Below are positions 59,400 through 64,000 of a stretch of DNA of 64,000 nucleotides, one piece after another. Every line of letters starts with the position of its first letter. The stretch's first letter is position 1. The position numbers and the translations under genes were made by a program. The notes beneath the pieces are model-generated. The model searched no databases and was not told the origin of the DNA. It worked only from the letters and a program-made list of their open reading frames with translations. Source of the stretch: Mesorhizobium sp. 113-3-3 (GTDB lineage Bacteria > Pseudomonadota > Alphaproteobacteria > Rhizobiales > Rhizobiaceae); assembly GCF_016756495.1 (NCBI RefSeq), contig NZ_AP023243.1, positions 3,042,501 to 3,106,500 of the forward strand. Reading direction: 5' to 3'.

Positions 59400-61550
59400 T
59401 TAGGGACCATTCTGCTTGATGTATAGATCAACTTCTCCGTCTATTTCTTTTCGCGTCGCGGGGTCTAATTTCGCGGCTATCTCCGCCTTCGTCTGTTCTC
59501 CCTGATCGGCCCGAAGCCTCGCGGCGAGCGAGGCGTCGAAGTAAGCGCGTCGCAGGTCAGGCTTGCCTCCCGTGAATGCACCGTCGCGATACCCCCACGC
59601 GAGGCGGACATAGGCGTACTCATTTCCCCGGTTTGCGGAAAGCTCAAGCAGGGTCAGGGCGCGGCGAGGATCGGCAGCCAGCTTGCGGTCGCCCTTCAGA
59701 TAGAGCTGCGCGACAAAATAGGGCGCATACCTGTTGCCCATGTCGGTTGCGCGCTGCAACAGTTCGAGTCCTCGTGGCACGTCCTTTTTCACGCCTTCGC
59801 CCGCCAGATACGCCTGTCCCAGATTCGCCATCGCATCGATCTGGCCGGTATCGGCTGCCGCTGAATACAAGGAGGCCGCCTGGACGTAGTCCTGCTTGAC
59901 GCCAGTGCCGAGGCGGTACGCGTCGCCGAGCGCGGTGATCGCATTCGCCCAGCCACTTGATGCAGCCAGGCGATACCAAAGAACGCCTTCCTCCGGCAGC
60001 TTTGGCACGCCCTGACCGGCAATATAGGCGGAGCCGATGTCGGTCCTGGCTCGGAGATTGCCAAGGGCGGCGGCCCGAACGTAAAAATCGAACGCACGGC
60101 CGTAGTCGATCTCGCGCCCCATGCCGACACGTGCCATGTAACCCATGTTGATGAGCGCGGCGCTGTACTGCTGCTTGCCGGCCAGTTCGTAGAAATGCTC
60201 CGCCCAGCTATAGCGCCTGGCGATTTCCAGAACACGGCCGAACTGGAACTGCAGGCGCGGGTTGTCGGCGTCGGCCGCTAGCGCAAAAGCGCAAGCGCGC
60301 AACGCGTCCCGAACGTTGACGAGCCCGTTGGTGACGCCAGGCACGGCGCGCTGTGGATCGTTGGGATCGGCAGCGTAGAGATCGCAATCGGTGACCATCG
60401 TGCGCATGCCGCGCTGCGTGTCGGGCAGGTTGCTCGGCCAAATACGAAAGGTCTCGCTGACGGCGCGCTCGCCGGCCTGCTGGAACACGAACTCCTCGCT
60501 CCGCGCCTTGTCACCCACCTCGACCGGCGCCGCGGCCGCGATCGAGGTAGAGACCAGATTGCCGTTGACATAGAGCCCGCGCTTGGTCAGCGCAGCCACC
60601 TTGAAGCGGCTCTTCTCCGTCGCCTCGGCCGCGTAGCGGCTGTTCGGAAAGACCCTTACAAAGCGCTCGAAGTCCTCCGGATTCTGGCTGTCGCTGATGA
60701 AGGACCACAACACCTCATCGATGGTCAGACCGCCATTGGCTTCGGCAGCGTGCTCGTCTTGCGCAACCTGCTTGCCGGCGTCACCCTGCCGGAAGACGAA
60801 TTTCGTTTCGATCGAGCCGGTGATCCAGGGAATTTGCGAGCCGCCGGTCGCCTGGCGAACGTCGCCTCGCACCGTGCGGAACGTATCGTAGACATCGAGA
60901 TTGGGCATGACCAGGGCGTTGGCGAGTGCCGACGAATAGGGGCTGTTGATGCCCGTCCCGTCATAGGCGACCTCACCGGCACCGGTGGCAAAGGCGACCA
61001 GCACCTGGCCGCTGCCGGCCTCGGTGTAGGCCAGGCCCTGCTGCAGCCCCTTCTCCTTGGCCGCCGGATTGTTGCGGCAGGCATCGAGGATGAAGATTTT
61101 CACGCCGACCGGATCGTTCTTCACGATGTCGATCAGATCGTTGAGTTTCATGGCGTCGGCCGCGACCTCCTTGGCTGACGAGATCCGCGTATCGACAGGG
61201 AGCAGGAGGTTCTGGCCATTATACTGCAAGGCATGGCCGGCGTAATAGAAGACCGCCATGTCGGCGCCGACGAGATGCGCGCGTATCGCGTCGTTCAGGT
61301 CTTTCTCCGCCGATTTCTTGACATCGTAAAAGAGCAGGACGTCGAATTTGAGCTCGGTCAAGGTATTGGCGATGAGCTTGGCGTCGTTGCGGGGATTGGT
61401 CAGCGGGGCAAACGGATATTCGCTGTTGCCGACGACAATGGCCGCGCGCCGCTCTGCGTGAGCCTGGGCGAGCCAAAGCACGCTGAACATGGCCACGAAC
61501 GCGAGCAGGAAGCCTTGCCTCGAATAACTGGAAAGGCTCTTTTGCAACAT
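59400..61550 (-). CDS. Caspase-like peptidase C14 with Sel1 repeats
   Basis: 716 residues. Signal peptide (about 1-32, ending QAHA). The caspase p20-like domain follows (33-270): AAIVVGNSEYPFAPLTNPRNDA, catalytic His106 in YYAGHALQY and Cys158 in ILDACRNNP. A linker to about 430 precedes seven to eight Sel1-like repeats (about 450-690; for example ALINMGYMARVG, ARTDIGSAYIAGQGVP, AMANLGQAYLAGEGVKKD). Sel1 repeats mediate protein contacts. Exported bacterial caspase homologues are poorly understood. Start at 61550; a longer frame from 61724 is not supported. Confidence 0.88.
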   Translation of the reverse strand: MLQKSLSSYSRQGFLLAFVAMFSVLWLAQAHAERRAAIVVGNSEYPFAPLTNPRNDAKLIANTLTELKFDVLLFYDVKKSAEKDLNDAIRAHLVGADMAVFYYAGHALQYNGQNLLLPVDTRISSAKEVAADAMKLNDLIDIVKNDPVGVKIFILDACRNNPAAKEKGLQQGLAYTEAGSGQVLVAFATGAGEVAYDGTGINSPYSSALANALVMPNLDVYDTFRTVRGDVRQATGGSQIPWITGSIETKFVFRQGDAGKQVAQDEHAAEANGGLTIDEVLWSFISDSQNPEDFERFVRVFPNSRYAAEATEKSRFKVAALTKRGLYVNGNLVSTSIAAAAPVEVGDKARSEEFVFQQAGERAVSETFRIWPSNLPDTQRGMRTMVTDCDLYAADPNDPQRAVPGVTNGLVNVRDALRACAFALAADADNPRLQFQFGRVLEIARRYSWAEHFYELAGKQQYSAALINMGYMARVGMGREIDYGRAFDFYVRAAALGNLRARTDIGSAYIAGQGVPKLPEEGVLWYRLAASSGWANAITALGDAYRLGTGVKQDYVQAASLYSAAADTGQIDAMANLGQAYLAGEGVKKDVPRGLELLQRATDMGNRYAPYFVAQLYLKGDRKLAADPRRALTLLELSANRGNEYAYVRLAWGYRDGAFTGGKPDLRRAYFDASLAARLRADQGEQTKAEIAAKLDPATRKEIDGEVDLYIKQNGP

Positions 61551-61715
61551 GCTCTCACCGCCATTTTCCAGAGGGAAGCATCCAGCCATCATAACCCAAA
61601 CAACGGGAAAATTCCACGCCCGCAGGCTCCGCGCATCCTCGGCGTCGCACGTGTCGGCCGTGGGTGCTCTAGGAAGGCGCCGGCCGCAGCGGCGATGGGG
61701 TAACTCAAGTGCGCC

Positions 61716-61741
61716 GGAACACAATGTTCAGCCAATGCGTT
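61716..61741 (+). promoter_or_regulatory. EcfG-type stress promoter
   Basis: GGAAC (61716-61720), 17 bp, then CGTT (61738-61741): the full GGAAC-N17-CGTT consensus of the alphaproteobacterial general stress sigma factor. It lies about 40 bp upstream of the small gene at 61780. Confidence 0.8.
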
Positions 61742-61779
61742 TCATGTTCCGCAAGGGACGATTTTGTTGGAGGCTGAAC

Positions 61780-62010
61780 ATGCGCAGCTTCGAAATGGTC
61801 GATCTGCTTTACGTGGTCGAGGCCTGCAAGCGCGATCGAGTGGTCGGGAATTTCATCTCGATGGCTGAGGGCGTGGAAGAGTTGCGGGTGCTGACCGGCG
61901 ATTTCGTGTCACCGGACGATGTGGTGGCAAACGCCCTTTCCACGGTAGCGCTGGCACGAGGCTGCCCGGTCTTGTTCGACGAACAGGCAGGCGCTGAGAT
62001 CCAGCTTTGA
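61780..62010 (+). CDS. Small hypothetical protein under a stress-type promoter
   Basis: 76 residues: MRSFEMVDLLYVVEACKRDRVV, then GVEELRVLTGDFVSPDDVVANALSTVALARG. Ribosome site GGAGG is well placed. No signal or membrane segment. Family unknown to me. The GGAAC-N17-CGTT promoter upstream makes it a candidate member of the EcfG general stress regulon. Confidence 0.7.
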   Translation: MRSFEMVDLLYVVEACKRDRVVGNFISMAEGVEELRVLTGDFVSPDDVVANALSTVALARGCPVLFDEQAGAEIQL

Positions 62011-62180
62011 CGCCCTGACTGCCAAATCCCAGGCCTTGTCCACCACATGCCGGCCTCCGCAAAGACGGCGAAAGACGCAGGGTTCCCGTCAGCCGGGATT
62101 TCGATGGCTGTGCGCTGCTTCCACGACGCGGAAAGCCATCCCGCGTTCGCCCACGATTGATCAAACGGCAGATCTCAGGG

Positions 62181-62212
62181 AAACGCCCGCCACCTGGATG
62201 TGGCGGGCGTTT
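62181..62212. terminator. Perfect 13-bp hairpin between convergent genes
   Basis: AAACGCCCGCCAC-CTGGAT-GTGGCGGGCGTTT. It lies between the stops of the small stress gene and the DUF1236 gene. A/T at both stem bases makes it a good bidirectional terminator. Confidence 0.85.
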
Positions 62213-62230
62213 CAGAGCATCGTCCCAAAG

Positions 62231-62989
62231 TCAGGTCAGGATAAGGACGATCTTGAACGTATCCGGATCGACGATGATGATCCGACCGTCGGCCAATACG
62301 AAATACTCGTAGCTTTCGTAGGCTGGCACGATCTTGACGATACGCGCGGGCAGACGATGCAACCGGATCTTGTGCCTGGGAACCTCGATGCCGACCGAAA
62401 TGTCGAAATCGACATTCGACACCGGCTCGACCTTGGTCTCCTTGATGACCTGGGTGATCTGGGTTTTCTGCTCCACCGTCACATTGCTGATGGAAGCAGT
62501 CGCCCCCTGGTCCGTCTGTGTCGAGGTCTTGCCCTGAGCCTGCTCATCGGTCTGGGTCTTGGGTTTCCCTTGAGCCTGCTGGTCGGTCTGGGCGTTGGCT
62601 TTGCCTTGGGCCTGCTGATTAGTCGTCGCATTTGCCTTGCCCTGGGCCTGTTGGTCGGTCTCGACCTTGGCCTTGCCCTGGGCCTGCTGATCCGTCTGGA
62701 CCTTGGCCTTGCCCTGAGCCTGTTGGTCGGTCTCGACCTTGGCCTTGCCCTGTGCTTGCTGGTCCGTCTGGACCTTGGCTTTGCCTTGAGCCTGCTCGTC
62801 GGTCTTGAGCTTGGGCTTGCCTTGGACCTGCTCGCCCATCTTCATCTTCGAGCCTTTTTGGCAGTTGGCCGCGCCGGCGGCGCAATTGGTGTCACCGCCC
62901 GACTGAGTTTCGGCCGGCTGTGTCTGAGCGATTGCGGCACCGCATCCGATGCCGAGCGCAAGCATGCTGGTGATCAGAATTTGCTTCAT
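62231..62989 (-). CDS. DUF1236 protein with a 12-residue repeat domain
   Basis: 252 residues. Signal peptide to about 21, then a cysteine pair (TNCAAGAANCQ), then nine tandem 12-residue repeats of the form QAQGKxKVxTDQ (54-161). The end (about 195-252) is a DUF1236 domain: PRHKIRLHRLPARIVKIVPAYESYEYFVLADGRIIIVDP. Exported, probably periplasmic. The repeat is highly hydrophilic and likely disordered. ATG at 62989 follows GAGGAGAT. A GGAAC-N16-GGTT sequence on the minus strand (63053-63029) resembles a weak stress promoter. Confidence 0.85.
   Translation of the reverse strand: MKQILITSMLALGIGCGAAIAQTQPAETQSGGDTNCAAGAANCQKGSKMKMGEQVQGKPKLKTDEQAQGKAKVQTDQQAQGKAKVETDQQAQGKAKVQTDQQAQGKAKVETDQQAQGKANATTNQQAQGKANAQTDQQAQGKPKTQTDEQAQGKTSTQTDQGATASISNVTVEQKTQITQVIKETKVEPVSNVDFDISVGIEVPRHKIRLHRLPARIVKIVPAYESYEYFVLADGRIIIVDPDTFKIVLILT
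62507..62830. repeat. 36-bp minisatellite inside the DUF1236 gene
   Basis: Nine in-frame units of 36 bp. Units alternate between KVQTD and KVETD in the middle, which suggests a 72-bp duplication step. All units keep the reading frame. Confidence 0.92.
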
Positions 62990-63190
62990 CGGAAATCTCC
63001 TCGAAAGCATCAGTCCCTTCGCGGGGTAAACCCCAACGAAAAAACTTCGTTCCAGGCGAATTGGCGAAAGCGACAGGCAGAAAATCTCCGGGATCAGACG
63101 GGGCAATCACGTTGGGATGCTCTCGACGAGTTCGCGGAACTGCTGACCGAGCGACCGAACATGGACGGCTGGCAATCGTCAGCGGTCAGG

Positions 63191-63302
63191 GTAAGCGTCT
63201 TGTCGGAGTGCTCGATGGCGGCAGGTTCGGGCCCCGCCGATCCGTCGCTGCATATGGTCGTCGCGTGGCATCTTCTCGACCGCGAGCGAAGGGCGGTCCT
63301 TG
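63191..63302 (+). pseudogene. Degenerate copy of the phosphotransferase 3' region
   Basis: About 110 bp aligning by eye with 55849-55958 at roughly 85% identity. The text KRLVGVLDGGRFG is followed by one extra base and then, in the next frame, ADPSLHMVVAWHLLDRERR. The frameshift and missing ends make it non-coding. It lies in the same direction as the intact gene and touches the aldo/keto reductase 3' end. Confidence 0.75.
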
Positions 63303-63327
63303 TTTGCACGCGTTACCGGTCGCGGTC

Positions 63328-64000
<673 letters not shown>

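Noticed and set aside
62507..62830. Possible CRISPR array at the 36-bp repeats
   Set aside because: Units are contiguous, in frame and without spacers; they encode a 12-residue protein repeat.

Overview
The window looks like chromosomal DNA of a GC-rich alphaproteobacterium of the Rhizobiales, most likely Mesorhizobium or a close relative. The grounds are the protein types, the high third-position GC, a GTTC-N7-GTTC LexA box, GGAAC-N16/17-CGTT-like stress promoters, and rhizobial-style palindromic intergenic repeats. This is inferred from the sequence alone; no database was searched. There is no rRNA, tRNA, CRISPR array, transposase or intact prophage.

Layout. 0-6.1 kb is a carbohydrate catabolic locus: sugar-binding protein (cut by the window edge), TIM-barrel isomerase, mannitol-dehydrogenase-type enzyme, SDR and RpiR regulator, with a divergent Gfo/Idh/MocA dehydrogenase. 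6.2-15.4 kb holds mixed housekeeping and stress genes: Nudix, sterol-desaturase-like, rsgA, dinB under a LexA box, DUF899, an HxlR/reductase pair, and an NmrA-hydrolase-ECF sigma run. 15.5-18.3 kb is an alkylation-repair block (2OG oxygenase, ogt, ada). 18.4-24.7 kb has a HigA remnant, an HxlR/DUF1330 pair, a PAP2 gene split by an in-frame stop, and a PAS-GGDEF-EAL protein. 25-28.9 kb is a hydroxycinnamoyl-CoA hydratase/lyase plus CoA-ligase operon with a divergent MarR regulator and two operator copies. 29-33.6 kb has an amino-acid oxidase/ornithine-cyclodeaminase pair with its Lrp regulator, then a LysR/SDR pair. 33.6-44.6 kb has a Cache-GGDEF-EAL protein, a di-haem peroxidase, an Lrp regulator, small secreted proteins, a MocR/PNPOx pair and a 2-aminoadipate-type aminotransferase.

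44.9-45.04 kb holds a well-defined small RNA gene: stress-type promoter, a hairpin with a six-cytosine loop, a second hairpin and a strong terminator. I interpret it as a GsrN-like general-stress sRNA. 46.4-50.2 kb has a C39-like peptidase/Ddl pair and a hipBA module with four operator palindromes.

50.4-64 kb is more accessory. It has an AI-2E-family permease with an extra C-terminal domain, a LysR/EamA pair whose shared 5' half appears deleted, a 494-aa protein of unknown function, an aminoglycoside-phosphotransferase-like gene with a degenerate direct copy 7 kb away, a double glycosyltransferase with an AT-rich partner gene, a caspase-Sel1 protein, a stress-promoter small gene, a DUF1236 protein with a 36-bp minisatellite, and an aldo/keto reductase cut by the right edge.

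A recurring theme is the regulator next to its own visible operator (MarR, MocR, HipB, HxlR, LysR, RpiR), which makes many control circuits readable from sequence. Start codons were chosen by ribosome binding site and family alignment from memory; several remain uncertain and are marked.
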